A DNA stretch of 64,000 bases from Oscillibacter valericigenes. Its GTDB lineage: Bacteria > Bacillota > Clostridia > Oscillospirales > Oscillospiraceae. The DNA lies in contig NZ_JAFBIQ010000004.1 in the NCBI RefSeq assembly GCF_021531315.1, positions 87,110-151,109 of the forward strand, read 5' to 3'. The translations under genes and the position numbers were made by a program. This document shows positions 1 through 7,635 of the stretch, piece after piece; position 1 is the first letter of the stretch; every line of letters starts with the position of its first letter. Below the pieces are notes generated by a model, which saw only the letters and a list, made by a program, of their open reading frames with translations, had not been told where the DNA came from and ran no database searches.

Positions 1-2
1 CG

Positions 3-1598
3 ATGATCACCTTCGGTATGGGCGCCTCCTCGATGGCGCTCTTCGCCCGCGTGGGCGGCGGCATCTTCACCAAGGCTGCTGATGTCGGCGCGGACTTGGT
101 CGGCAAGGTCGAAGCGGGCATCCCCGAGGACGATCCGCGCAACCCCGCCGCCATCGCCGACAATGTGGGCGACAATGTGGGCGACGTTGCAGGCATGGGC
201 GCCGACCTCTACGAAAGCTATGTCGGCTCCGTCACCTCCACCTGCGCGCTGGGCGTGCTGGCCTTTAACCAGATCCCGCAGATCGACCGCGTGTATGCGG
301 TCGCCATTCCTCTCATCATCGCCGCCGTCGGCGTGTTGTGCTCCATCGTCGGCACCTACCTCGTTAAAACGAAGGAGGACGCCGATCAGAAGTATCTGCT
401 CAAGGCCCTCGGCCGCGGCACGAACTTCTCCGCCGTCACCGTGGCGCTCGTCAGCTTCTTTGTCGTGCGCGCGCTGCTGGGCAGTGCGTTCTATGGGCTG
501 TGGCTCGCCATTTTGGCGGGCCTGCTTGCAGGCGTGCTGATCGGACGCGTGACGGAATACTATACCTCCGACACCTATAAGCCGACGCAGGCGCTGGCAG
601 CCAGCAGCGAAACCGGCTCCGCCACCATCATCATCAGCGGCGTGGGGCTTGGAATGCTCTCCACCGCACTGCCGATCATCATTGTGGGCATCGCCATTCT
701 CGTTGCCTACTTCTGCTCCACGCTTGGATATGCAGGCAACACGGAGCTGGGTCTCTACGGCATCTCCCTCGCCGCGGTCGGTATGCTCTCCACCCTCGGC
801 ATCACGCTCTCCACCGACGCCTACGGCCCCGTGGCCGACAACGCGGGCGGCATCGCGCAGATGGCGGGCCTTCCCGAGGAGGTGCGCGAGCGCACCGACG
901 CGCTCGACTCCCTCGGCAACACCACCGCCGCGACCGGCAAGGGCTTTGCCATCGGCTCCGCCGCGCTGACCGCGCTCGCCTTCATCGCCAACTTCATTGA
1001 AAAGCTCGACGCCGTAGGCGGCGATTACAGCCTCTCCCTCATGGAGCCGACCGTGCTTGTCGGCATCTTCGTCGGCGCCTGCCTGCCGTTCGTGTTCTCC
1101 GCGATGACGATGAACGCCGTCGGTCGCGCCGCGCAGAGCGTCGTGGTCGAGGTGCGCCGCCAGTTCCGCGAGATCGCGGGCATCATGGAGGGCCACGCCG
1201 ATCCCGACTATGCCCGCTGCGTGGACCTCTGCTCCCGCGCGAGCCTGAAGGAAATGGTCGCGCCGACACTGCTGGCCATCATCTCCCCCATCGTCGTCGG
1301 CCTTGTGCTCGGCGGCAGCGGCGTGGTCGGTATGCTCTGCTGCGCGCTGGTCACGGGCTTTATCCTCGCCATCTTCATGGCGAACTCCGGCGGCGCGTGG
1401 GACAATGCCAAGAAGTATATCGAGTCCGGCCATCACGGCGGCAAGGGCAGCGAGCAGCACAAGGCTGCCGTGGTCGGCGACACCGTGGGTGACCCCTTTA
1501 AGGATACCGCCGGCCCGTCCATCAACATCCTCATCAAGCTCCTCTCGATGGTCTCCATCATGTTCTCGGGCGTGATCGCGGGCTTCCACCTGTTCTGA
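3..1598 (+). CDS. hppA: Membrane-bound ion-pumping pyrophosphatase, K+-dependent type (5' end missing)
   Basis: The protein hydrolyses pyrophosphate and pumps H+ or Na+ across the cytoplasmic membrane. The gene runs in from the left edge; 531 residues of a family usually near 700 are present, so the N-terminal helices are missing and the first ATG seen need not be the start. The catalytic loop is clear near residues 25-70 ([28 protein letters not shown]), followed by many hydrophobic helices and a second polar loop ([12 protein letters not shown]). The segment [10 protein letters not shown] has Ala where K+-independent enzymes have Lys, which marks the K+-dependent subclass by family knowledge. 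H+ versus Na+ specificity cannot be decided from this part. A strong terminator follows directly. Confidence 0.96.
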   Translation: MITFGMGASSMALFARVGGGIFTKAADVGADLVGKVEAGIPEDDPRNPAAIADNVGDNVGDVAGMGADLYESYVGSVTSTCALGVLAFNQIPQIDRVYAVAIPLIIAAVGVLCSIVGTYLVKTKEDADQKYLLKALGRGTNFSAVTVALVSFFVVRALLGSAFYGLWLAILAGLLAGVLIGRVTEYYTSDTYKPTQALAASSETGSATIIISGVGLGMLSTALPIIIVGIAILVAYFCSTLGYAGNTELGLYGISLAAVGMLSTLGITLSTDAYGPVADNAGGIAQMAGLPEEVRERTDALDSLGNTTAATGKGFAIGSAALTALAFIANFIEKLDAVGGDYSLSLMEPTVLVGIFVGACLPFVFSAMTMNAVGRAAQSVVVEVRRQFREIAGIMEGHADPDYARCVDLCSRASLKEMVAPTLLAIISPIVVGLVLGGSGVVGMLCCALVTGFILAIFMANSGGAWDNAKKYIESGHHGGKGSEQHKAAVVGDTVGDPFKDTAGPSINILIKLLSMVSIMFSGVIAGFHLF

Positions 1599-1629
1599 GC
1601 GCCGCGGCAGAAAAATAGCACATAAAAAA

Positions 1630-1663
1630 CCGCTCACTCCGCGCTGCGGGGTGAGCGGTTTTT
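1630..1663 (+). terminator. Intrinsic terminator after hppA
   Basis: A GC-rich inverted repeat (CCGCTCACTCC / GGGGTGAGCGG, one G-T pair) is followed by a T run. An A run lies on its left side, so it could also work on the minus strand. Confidence 0.9.
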
Positions 1664-1742
1664 GCGCCGAAGGCCGCGGCTCTTCTATCGCCGAAGGGGA
1701 GATCGCGCGGCGGCGAAAAAACGGTGGGCGCATAAAAAACAC

Positions 1743-1771
1743 TTGACAGCACAAACTGTATCTGCTATTAT
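1743..1771 (+). promoter_or_regulatory. Promoter of the rrf2-trxA-trxB operon
   Basis: TTGACA (1743-1748), a 17-base spacer and TATTAT (1766-1771) form a near-consensus sigma-A promoter. The spacer contains one copy of AAACTGTAT, which recurs at 1780-1788. Confidence 0.85.
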
Positions 1772-1788
1772 CACAGTATAAACTGTAT
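1753..1788 (+). promoter_or_regulatory. Likely operator of the Rrf2-family regulator
   Basis: AAACTGTAT occurs at 1753-1761, inside the promoter spacer, and at 1780-1788, near the transcription start. The second copy is half of a perfect inverted repeat ACAGT-N4-ACTGT (1773-1786). Position over the promoter suggests autorepression by the adjacent Rrf2 protein; binding is inferred. Confidence 0.6.
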
Positions 1789-1859
1789 TCACAGAAAGCA
1801 CAGTTTCTCAAAAGCGAGCCCCTGCCCTCGGAAAGCTCGCTCGCAAAGGAGGGATGAAC

Positions 1860-2276
1860 ATGGACAGTTCATTTAATTTGGCGGTCCATGCGTTGGTCTG
1901 CCTGAGTCACAGCGGACGCTCCCTCAGCAGCGAAGCGCTGGCGGAGAACATCTGCACCAACCCCACCCGCGTTCGCCGGGTGCTGGCGGGGCTGAAAAAG
2001 GCAGGAATGGTGGAGACCCGGGAGGGCTTGGACGGCGGCTACCGCCTGATGTCAGACCCGGCGAGCCTTACCCTACGGCAGGTGGCGGAGGCAGTGAATA
2101 CCCGCTTTGTGGACTGCGCGTGGCACAGCGGCGACATTGACCGGGACTGCGCCATCTGCTCCGGCATGGCGGGCGTGATGGACACGCTGTACCGGAACAT
2201 GAACGAGCAGTGCGCCGCCTATCTCTCGCGCCTCACCGTCGCGGACATTGAGAAAGAACTTTTTGAACACAAATAG
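1860..2276 (+). CDS. Rrf2-family winged-helix transcriptional regulator
   Basis: This small DNA-binding regulator has an N-terminal winged helix (NLAVHALVCLSHSGRSLSSE, then ENICTNPTRVRRVLAGLKKAG) and the family's glycine-rich wing (GLDGGYRL). ATG 1860 is preferred over the in-frame ATG 1854 because AAAGGAGGG (1846-1853) abuts the upstream ATG but sits at normal distance from the downstream one. Three cysteines lie in the C-terminal half (VDC, then DCAIC), where Fe-S or thiol-sensing members carry ligands, but the spacing (C-x10-C-x2-C) is not that of IscR or NsrR. It is the first gene of an operon with trxA and trxB, so a redox-sensing role for the thioredoxin system is likely but inferred. 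Confidence 0.9.
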   Translation: MDSSFNLAVHALVCLSHSGRSLSSEALAENICTNPTRVRRVLAGLKKAGMVETREGLDGGYRLMSDPASLTLRQVAEAVNTRFVDCAWHSGDIDRDCAICSGMAGVMDTLYRNMNEQCAAYLSRLTVADIEKELFEHK

Positions 2277-2282
2277 GAGGAT

Positions 2283-2609
2283 ATGACTATGCTTACCATC
2301 ACGACCGATAACTTTGAAAGCACCGTCCTGCACGCGGACAAGCCCGTGCTGGTGGACTTCTGGGCGCAGTGGTGCCCCTACTGCCGCCGCATCGCCCCTG
2401 CCTTTGACAAGGTGGGCGAGCAGTATGCCGATACGCTCGTCGCCGGGAAGATCAACTACGACGAGGAGCCGCAGCTCATCGAGAGTTTCGGCATCGACAC
2501 CATCCCCACGCTGATGCTCTTTAAGAACGGCGAGGTGCTCGGCTCCATTGTCGCGCCTGCCTCCAAGGCGGCCATTGAGACATTTATCCGGGAAACGCTG
2601 GCGCAGTGA
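2283..2609 (+). CDS. trxA: Thioredoxin with a CPYC active site
   Basis: This is a 108-residue thioredoxin-fold protein for dithiol-disulfide exchange in the cytoplasm. The active site is WCPYC (Cys31, Cys34) instead of the classical WCGPC; CPYC is the glutaredoxin-like dipeptide and should give a less reducing disulfide by established thioredoxin chemistry. The cis-Pro region is present (DTIPTLMLF). SD AGGAGG (2275-2280) lies only two bases before ATG 2283 and eight before the in-frame ATG 2289, so translation may start at 2289. It sits between the Rrf2 regulator and thioredoxin reductase in one operon. Confidence 0.95.
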   Translation: MTMLTITTDNFESTVLHADKPVLVDFWAQWCPYCRRIAPAFDKVGEQYADTLVAGKINYDEEPQLIESFGIDTIPTLMLFKNGEVLGSIVAPASKAAIETFIRETLAQ

Positions 2610-2619
2610 GGACACGATT

Positions 2620-3543
2620 ATGGAACAAATATATGATATGATCGTCATCGGCGGCGGCCCCGCCGGATACACTGCCGCCCTCTATGCCGCCCGCGCGGGG
2701 CTTTCCGTGCTGGTGCTGGAAAAGCTCTCTGCCGGCGGACAGATGGCGCTGACCGAGCAGATCGACAACTACCCCGGCTTTGAGGACGGCATCGACGGCT
2801 TTACGCTGGGCGAAAAAATGCAGCAGAGCGCGGAACGCTTCGGCGCGGTGACGGAGCTGGTGGAGGTCTACAAGGCAAGCCTTTCCGAAAGAATCAAGAC
2901 GCTGGAGACCAGCGAGGGCGTTTTTCAGAGCCGCACGGTGGTTATCGCCACCGGCGCGTCGCCTCGTCCCTTGGGCGTTCCCGGCGAAGAAGCGCTCACA
3001 GGAAAGGGCGTTCACTATTGCGCCGCTTGCGACGGCGCGCCCTATCGCGGCAAAACCGTGGCGGTGGTGGGCGGCGGTAACTCCGCCGCGGCGGACGCCC
3101 TCACCCTCTCCCGTATTGCAAAAAAGGTCTATCTCATCCACCGCCGCGACAGCCTACGTGCAACGAAGGTCTATCATGCGCCACTGATGGCAGCGCCCAA
3201 TGTAGAATTCTGCTGGAACAGCACAGTCTCCGCGCTGCTGCACGGCGACCGCCTCACCGGCCTTCGCCTGCGGGATGTCCAAACCGGCGCGGAGCGGGAG
3301 CTCCCCTGCGACGGCGTGTTCATCAGCGTGGGACGCGCTCCGGCCACGGAGCTGTTCCAAGGGGAGCTGGCGCTGGACAAATCCGGCTACATCATCGCGG
3401 ACGAATCCACCCGCACCAGCATCCCCGGCGTGTTCGCCGTGGGCGACGTGCGCACCAAGGCGCTGCGGCAGGTGGTCACCGCCGTATCGGACGGCGCGGT
3501 GGCTGTCCACTACGCAGAGGAATATCTGTCAGAGGAGCGCTAA
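2620..3543 (+). CDS. trxB: Thioredoxin reductase (FAD/NAD(P)H)
   Basis: The flavoenzyme transfers electrons from a pyridine nucleotide to thioredoxin. An N-terminal FAD motif (GGGPAGYTAA), the redox centre CAAC (Cys134, Cys137), the nucleotide motif GGGNSA followed by HRRDSLRAT, and the C-terminal FAD motif (GVFAVGDVR) are all visible. The length of 307 residues is normal. CAAC replaces the usual CATC, a change that parallels the unusual CPYC of the neighbouring thioredoxin. The HRR sequence after the nucleotide fold suggests NADPH. It is the last gene of the rrf2-trxA-trxB operon and converges on the lipoprotein gene 8 bases away. Confidence 0.95.
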   Translation: MEQIYDMIVIGGGPAGYTAALYAARAGLSVLVLEKLSAGGQMALTEQIDNYPGFEDGIDGFTLGEKMQQSAERFGAVTELVEVYKASLSERIKTLETSEGVFQSRTVVIATGASPRPLGVPGEEALTGKGVHYCAACDGAPYRGKTVAVVGGGNSAAADALTLSRIAKKVYLIHRRDSLRATKVYHAPLMAAPNVEFCWNSTVSALLHGDRLTGLRLRDVQTGAERELPCDGVFISVGRAPATELFQGELALDKSGYIIADESTRTSIPGVFAVGDVRTKALRQVVTAVSDGAVAVHYAEEYLSEER

Positions 3544-3550
3544 GCCCTCA

Positions 3551-4483
3551 TCAGCCGGGCGCGGAGCCGTTGTTCTCCGCGCCCGGACGCCATCCCTCCA
3601 TCAGCGCGTCGTTCTCCATGATAAAGGGCCGGGCGGTGTCCTGCCCCCACGAGATGTCATACTTGCCCATGAGGTAGTCGCTCAGCGCCGTCCGGTCAGT
3701 AAAGCGCAGCAGTCGGTACGGCTCCTGGAACGCCACCTTTTCGATGAAATAGAGCGTCCCGTCCTCCGCGCACAGCAGCACGCCCACATGCCCGACAAAG
3801 AGCAGGGACTCCTCCTCGCTCGGCTTATCGTGGAAGAACACCGTGATGAGGCGTATCCTCTCGCTGTCGCGGAAGCTCACGCCGCGCTTTTTCCACTGCG
3901 CCTGCACGGTCCGCACATGGCGCCTGACCTCCGTGCTGTCCTCCGCTTTCATGGAGGCATACAGCGCGCGGAAATCGTTCAGACTGCTCCCGCCCAGCGC
4001 CCCCGGATCGGCCTTCAGCGTTTCCTCGTCCACGAACAGCACATCCTCGCCCGCGTCGAGGCCGGCGTCCTCCCCAAAAGAGAGGAAGTCCCCGAACAGG
4101 CTCATGGCGGTGATGCGGCAGTTATACCCCGGAAAGGCTCCGTTCTTCGCCGTCCACAGATCCTGCATCTCATACGGGTCGTACTTTGTCTCCGTTATCC
4201 CCGCTGCTTCAAAGCCCTGCGTGAGCCACTCCGCGCTCACGCTGTCGTTGAAGCGGTCCACGCGGCTGAAAAAGCCCTCTGCGCGCTCCTCCGACACCCC
4301 CGCGTCGGAGAGCAGCCTTTCCAAAAGCTGCCGCGATGCGTCGTCACTCAGGTTCGTATATTCGACCGTGTCTGCCGCCGGACGCTGCTCGGCCGGGCCG
4401 TCCTTCCCGCCGCAGCCCACGAGCGCGGAAGCGACAAGCGCGGCGCAGAGCAGCAGTGCCGCGCCCCTCCGCTGTATTTTCAT
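3551..4483 (-). CDS. DUF4300-like lipoprotein
   Basis: The 310-residue precursor has an N-terminal signal (MKIQRRGAALLLCAALVASA) ending in the lipobox LVGC, so it should be lipidated and anchored outside the membrane. The mature part starts with a charged spacer and continues with a single globular domain (EYTNLSDDASRQLLERLL, GYNCRITAM, FVGHVGVLL, FIEKVAFQEPYRL) that resembles the uncharacterised DUF4300 family. No catalytic motif is recognisable. A 12-bp GC-rich inverted repeat lies in its last codons (3555-3566 / 3575-3586), between the convergent trxB and this gene. Function unknown. Confidence 0.75.
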   Translation of the reverse strand: MKIQRRGAALLLCAALVASALVGCGGKDGPAEQRPAADTVEYTNLSDDASRQLLERLLSDAGVSEERAEGFFSRVDRFNDSVSAEWLTQGFEAAGITETKYDPYEMQDLWTAKNGAFPGYNCRITAMSLFGDFLSFGEDAGLDAGEDVLFVDEETLKADPGALGGSSLNDFRALYASMKAEDSTEVRRHVRTVQAQWKKRGVSFRDSERIRLITVFFHDKPSEEESLLFVGHVGVLLCAEDGTLYFIEKVAFQEPYRLLRFTDRTALSDYLMGKYDISWGQDTARPFIMENDALMEGWRPGAENNGSAPG

Positions 4484-4719
4484 GGCTTCGGTTCATCCTT
4501 TCTTTTGCTGACAAGCATCAATGTGTTTATCATACCCCGTGAACCATAAAGCTTGCATTAAGTAATTGCTTTTTTGGGGGAATATTGCATCATGGCGCCG
4601 TGCGTATGTAAATCTGTATGTAAAATGGCGTTTTAAATCTGACGCACAGCGCGCAGAAACGCGCATAATGCACAAATTTGTGCAAGCGTAAAAATGCGCG
4701 CAAGCCTTGAAAACAAAGG

Positions 4720-4749
4720 AAATCCCGCAAACTTGCGTTTGCGGGATTT
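4720..4749 (-). terminator. Intrinsic terminator downstream of tmRNA
   Basis: A perfect 12-bp stem (AATCCCGCAAAC / GTTTGCGGGATT) with a 4-base loop lies just beyond the tmRNA 3' end and is followed on the minus strand by a T-rich stretch. Confidence 0.85.
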
Positions 4750-4757
4750 TCTATCAT

Positions 4758-5106
4758 TGGTGGAGGCGGCGGGAGTCGAACCCGCGTCCGAAAGCGCTTA
4801 AACAGGACCTTCTCCGGGCGCAGTCAAGATTTGAACATTCCCTCCACGCAAGGACACTTGACAGACCTTACGCTTTAGTAGAGTCATGATGCGTGGGCGT
4901 GTCAACTCTTTCGCGCCTCACGGACGCCGCGTTCACGACGCCTTCCCCGGCCCGCGGCCGCTCCGGTTCAGACGGCTGCCTTTACTTAGGCAGCGACAGC
5001 AACAGTGTTGTTGTTCTTTAATTTATAAGTTGCCCGTTTTATGGAGGTCAGGCGCCTCCGCCCGCTTATCCTGCCTCCACACCCCCGTCGAAACCGGTAC
5101 GCCCCC
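4758..5106 (-). ncRNA. ssrA: Transfer-messenger RNA (tmRNA)
   Basis: The 3' end read on the minus strand has a T-arm and acceptor ending in CCA at 4758. The 5' end GGGGGCG (5106-5100) pairs with CGCCTCC of the acceptor, and the 5' region carries the tmRNA-specific GGTTTCGACGGGGGTG. The tag frame is at complement(4986..5033): resume codon GCA at 5033-5031, peptide ATYKLKNNNTVAVAA, then TAA. The tag ends in VAVAA instead of the common ALAA. The RNA rescues stalled ribosomes together with SmpB, whose gene lies about 600 bases upstream on the same strand. No convincing promoter lies between ppiB and the 5' end, so co-transcription with smpB-ppiB and 5' processing is plausible. Confidence 0.97.
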
Positions 5107-5112
5107 GTATGA

Positions 5113-5133
5113 GCGGCGCGTCGGACGCGCCGC
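5113..5133 (-). other. GC-rich hairpin between ppiB and tmRNA
   Basis: GCGGCGCGTC (5113-5122) and GACGCGCCGC (5124-5133) form a perfect palindrome about 7 bases upstream of the tmRNA 5' end. No T run follows, so it is not a classical terminator; it may mark a processing site. Confidence 0.55.
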
Positions 5134-5179
5134 GAATGGGCTCTCGATTTTTGGCGCTGCGAAAGCAGATGAAAAATCT

Positions 5180-5701
5180 TTAGTGCTTGTTGGGTTCGGG
5201 ATAGTCCACGCCCTGCGTATCCACGCGGATAGACTTGATGGTCTGCGGCTTTTTCGGCTTGTCGGTGAACATATCGCGGTCAACGCGGGAGATGTCCACC
5301 GCCGCCTGCGCGTTCTCGGTGATCTTGCCGAAGGCGGCATACTGCCCGTCAAGGTGCGGCGCGTCCGCGACCATGACGAAGAACTGGCTGCCGGCGCTGT
5401 TGGGCGCCATCGTGCGCGCCATGGAGAGCACGCCGAGCGTGTGCTTGAGGTCGTTCTTGTGGCCGTTGGAGCTGAACTCTCCGTCGATCTCGTAGCCGGG
5501 ACCGCCCATGCCGCTGCCCTGCGGGCAGCCGCCCTGGATCATAAAGCCGGGGATGACGCGATGGAAGATGAGGCCGTCATAAAAGCCGGAATTGGCCAGC
5601 GCGATGAAGTTGTTGACGGTGTTGGGGGCCAGCTCGGGGTAGAGCTCGCCGCTCATCACCGCGCCGCCCTCCATTTCAATGGTGACGATAGGGTTGGACA
5701 T
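5180..5701 (-). CDS. ppiB: Peptidyl-prolyl cis-trans isomerase, cyclophilin type
   Basis: This cytoplasmic cyclophilin has no signal peptide and would help protein folding by proline isomerisation. Family landmarks are present: NTVNNFIALANSGFYDGLIF, HRVIPGFMIQGG (catalytic Arg), GPGYEIDGEF, and AGSQFFVMVADAPHLDGQYA, which shows the drug-binding-site pattern. The length of 173 residues is normal. It lies 14 bases downstream of smpB on the same strand and is probably co-transcribed with it. Confidence 0.95.
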   Translation of the reverse strand: MSNPIVTIEMEGGAVMSGELYPELAPNTVNNFIALANSGFYDGLIFHRVIPGFMIQGGCPQGSGMGGPGYEIDGEFSSNGHKNDLKHTLGVLSMARTMAPNSAGSQFFVMVADAPHLDGQYAAFGKITENAQAAVDISRVDRDMFTDKPKKPQTIKSIRVDTQGVDYPEPNKH

Positions 5702-5715
5702 ATCGGTTTTCTCCT

Positions 5716-6177
5716 TTATCGGTAGTTTTTCATGTGGCGGTCGATCTCGCGCTTCGCGTCGCGCTGCGCGCTCGCCTCGCGCTTATCGTAATTTTTCTTG
5801 CCCTTGCACACGCCCAGCTCGACCTTCACCCGCGCGTCCTTAAAATAGACGGAGAGCGGAATGAGGGCATAGCCGTCCTGCTTGACGAGCGCGTGGAGCT
5901 TGTTGATCTCGCGCTTGTGCAGCAGCAGCCGCTTGGGGCGGTCGGGATCGTGGTTGAAGATATTGCCCTTGTCGTAGGGCGAGATGTGCATGGAGTAGAC
6001 CATCGCCTCGCCGTTTTTGACGATGCAATAACTGTCCTTGAGGTTGAGCGTGCCCGCGCGGATGGACTTGACCTCCGTGCCGCGCAGCTCGATGCCGGCC
6101 TCAAGGCGGTCCTCGACGAAGTAATCATGATGGGCCTTGCGGTTCTGCGCCGCGATCTTGATGCCCTTTTTCTCCAC
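5716..6177 (-). CDS. smpB: SsrA-binding protein SmpB
   Basis: SmpB binds tmRNA and delivers it to stalled ribosomes. The 153-residue protein shows the family core ([66 protein letters not shown]) and a basic C-terminal tail. The start is taken as GTG 6177, with GAGGAGG nine bases upstream; a longer reading from 6237 would run over the promoter. Co-location with ssrA is functionally consistent. Confidence 0.96.
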   Translation of the reverse strand: MEKKGIKIAAQNRKAHHDYFVEDRLEAGIELRGTEVKSIRAGTLNLKDSYCIVKNGEAMVYSMHISPYDKGNIFNHDPDRPKRLLLHKREINKLHALVKQDGYALIPLSVYFKDARVKVELGVCKGKKNYDKREASAQRDAKREIDRHMKNYR

Positions 6178-6212
6178 GGCACAGCACCTCCTCTCCGCCG
6201 GAGTCGTTTGAC

Positions 6213-6241
6213 AGTATAGCACGATTTTCCTTTGCATACAA
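6213..6241 (-). promoter_or_regulatory. smpB promoter
   Basis: On the minus strand TTGTAT (6241-6236), a 17-base spacer and TATACT (6218-6213) precede smpB. Confidence 0.75.
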
Positions 6242-6277
6242 GGGCTGTAACGAAAATGTAATGTTGCAAAATAAGGG

Positions 6278-6306
6278 TAGCAATCACCGCCCCCTTATGC
6301 TATACT
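6278..6306 (+). promoter_or_regulatory. Promoter of the Nudix-walR region
   Basis: TATACT at 6301-6306 has a weak -35 (TAGCAA, 6278-6283) 17 bases upstream. It is divergent from the smpB promoter. Confidence 0.55.
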
Positions 6307-6344
6307 TAGTGTGATAAGGTATGCGATCGAAAGAGGGCGAAGGA

Positions 6345-6896
6345 ATGACTTTATCCGAAGAATTTATCAGCCGCGAGGAAATTTTTCACGGGCGCATCGT
6401 CGACCTGCGCGTGGACACCGTGCGCCTGCCCAACGGCCACCTTACCACGCGCGAGGTGATCGACCACCCCGGCGGCGTGGCGATCGTCGCCATCGACGAG
6501 GATGACAATGTGCTGACCGTGAAGCAGTATCGCTACGCCTTCGGCACGGTGCTTGAGGAGCTTCCCGCCGGCAAGCTCGAGCGCGGGGAGGACCCTGCCG
6601 CTGCCGCGCGGCGCGAGCTGAGCGAGGAGACGGGTGCAAGCTGTGAAACGCTCACATCGCTCGGCGAGATCCTCGCCTCCCCCGGCGGCTTCACGGAGGT
6701 GCTGCACCTCTATATGGCAACGGGACTGACCTTCGGCTCCCAGCACCCGGACGAGGACGAGTTCATCGATTTCGAGCGCGTGCCGTTCGACACGCTGCTG
6801 CGCCGCTGTCTCTCCGGCGACATCCGCGACGGCAAGACCGTCGCGGGCGTTTTGAAGGTCTATGCCCTGCGGACACTGCACAAGGAGGAGCAATAA
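6345..6896 (+). CDS. Nudix hydrolase, ADP-ribose pyrophosphatase type
   Basis: The enzyme hydrolyses nucleoside diphosphates linked to another moiety, probably ADP-ribose to AMP and ribose 5-phosphate. The Nudix box is complete (GKLERGEDPAAAARRELSEE followed by TGA), preceded by the VKQYRYAFGTVLEELPAG segment typical of the ADP-ribose subgroup. Start 6345 is chosen because GAGGG (6333-6337) has correct spacing; the in-frame ATG 6321 lacks an SD. The stop codon is three bases before walR, whose SD lies inside the last codons here, so the two genes are probably co-expressed. Confidence 0.9.
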   Translation: MTLSEEFISREEIFHGRIVDLRVDTVRLPNGHLTTREVIDHPGGVAIVAIDEDDNVLTVKQYRYAFGTVLEELPAGKLERGEDPAAAARRELSEETGASCETLTSLGEILASPGGFTEVLHLYMATGLTFGSQHPDEDEFIDFERVPFDTLLRRCLSGDIRDGKTVAGVLKVYALRTLHKEEQ

Positions 6897-6899
6897 GGA

Positions 6900-7601
6900 A
6901 TGGAACCGAAAAAGACCGTCCTCATCGTGGAGGACGAGAAGAACATCGTGGACATCGTGCGCTTTAACCTCCAGCGCGAGGGCTATGATACGCTGGAAGC
7001 CTATGACGGCGAGGCGGGCCTTGTGCTTGCGCGCGAGAGGAAGCCCGACCTCATCCTCCTCGATGTGATGATGCCGAAGCTGATGGGCTTCGACGTCTGC
7101 CGCGCCCTTCGAAGCGAGGGCGACAATGTGCCCGTCATCATCCTCACCGCCCGCGAAGAGGAGGAGGACAAGATCCTCGGCCTTGAGATCGGCGCGGACG
7201 ATTACATCACCAAGCCCTTTTCCATGCGCGAGCTGATGGCGCGCGTGAAGGCGAATATCCGCCGCACGGCGATGGTCTCCTCCTCCGCCGAGAGCAGCAT
7301 GAGCGCCGGCGGCGCACTGACGATCAATACCGAGAACTTTCAGGTCTACAAAAGCGGCCGCCCCATCGAGCTAACACAGCGCGAGTATGAGCTTTTGACC
7401 TTCCTCGCCAGCCACCCAGACAAGGTCTTCTCCCGCGTCGATCTGATGGAGCAGGTGTGGAACTACGGCTATGTCGGCGACGATGTGCGCACCGTGGATG
7501 TGACGGTCCGCCGCCTGCGCGAGAAGATCGAGGACGATCCCGCCTCGCCGCGCTACATCCTCACCCGGCGCGGCGTGGGCTACTACTATTCCTCGCTCTG
7601 A
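6900..7601 (+). CDS. walR: OmpR-family response regulator, WalR/PhoP-like
   Basis: This is a two-domain regulator. The receiver domain (about residues 5-118) has acidic residues E11/D12, phospho-acceptor Asp55 (LILLDVMMPK), T in ILTARE and K in TKPF. The C-terminal winged helix (about 140-232) has ELTQREYELLTFLASHPDKV and DVTVRRLREKIE. It is followed by its histidine kinase, two YycH/YycI-like proteins and, further on, walJ and rlmH, the arrangement of the essential WalRK cell-wall system. A PhoP-type phosphate role cannot be excluded from the protein alone; context favours WalR. Confidence 0.88.
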   Translation: MEPKKTVLIVEDEKNIVDIVRFNLQREGYDTLEAYDGEAGLVLARERKPDLILLDVMMPKLMGFDVCRALRSEGDNVPVIILTAREEEEDKILGLEIGADDYITKPFSMRELMARVKANIRRTAMVSSSAESSMSAGGALTINTENFQVYKSGRPIELTQREYELLTFLASHPDKVFSRVDLMEQVWNYGYVGDDVRTVDVTVRRLREKIEDDPASPRYILTRRGVGYYYSSL

Positions 7602-7635
7602 TTTCTTCTGAGACCGCACGAAGGGAGGCGTCCTT

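Noticed and set aside
3555..3586. 12-bp GC-rich palindrome at the end of the lipoprotein gene as a terminator for trxB
   Set aside because: It lies inside the last codons of the convergent gene and has no T run on either strand, so it is not listed as a terminator, though it may slow convergent polymerases.
4707..5725. Short open frames across the tmRNA region
   Set aside because: The sequence is explained by tmRNA: acceptor pairing, TTCGA T-loop, CCA end and tag frame.
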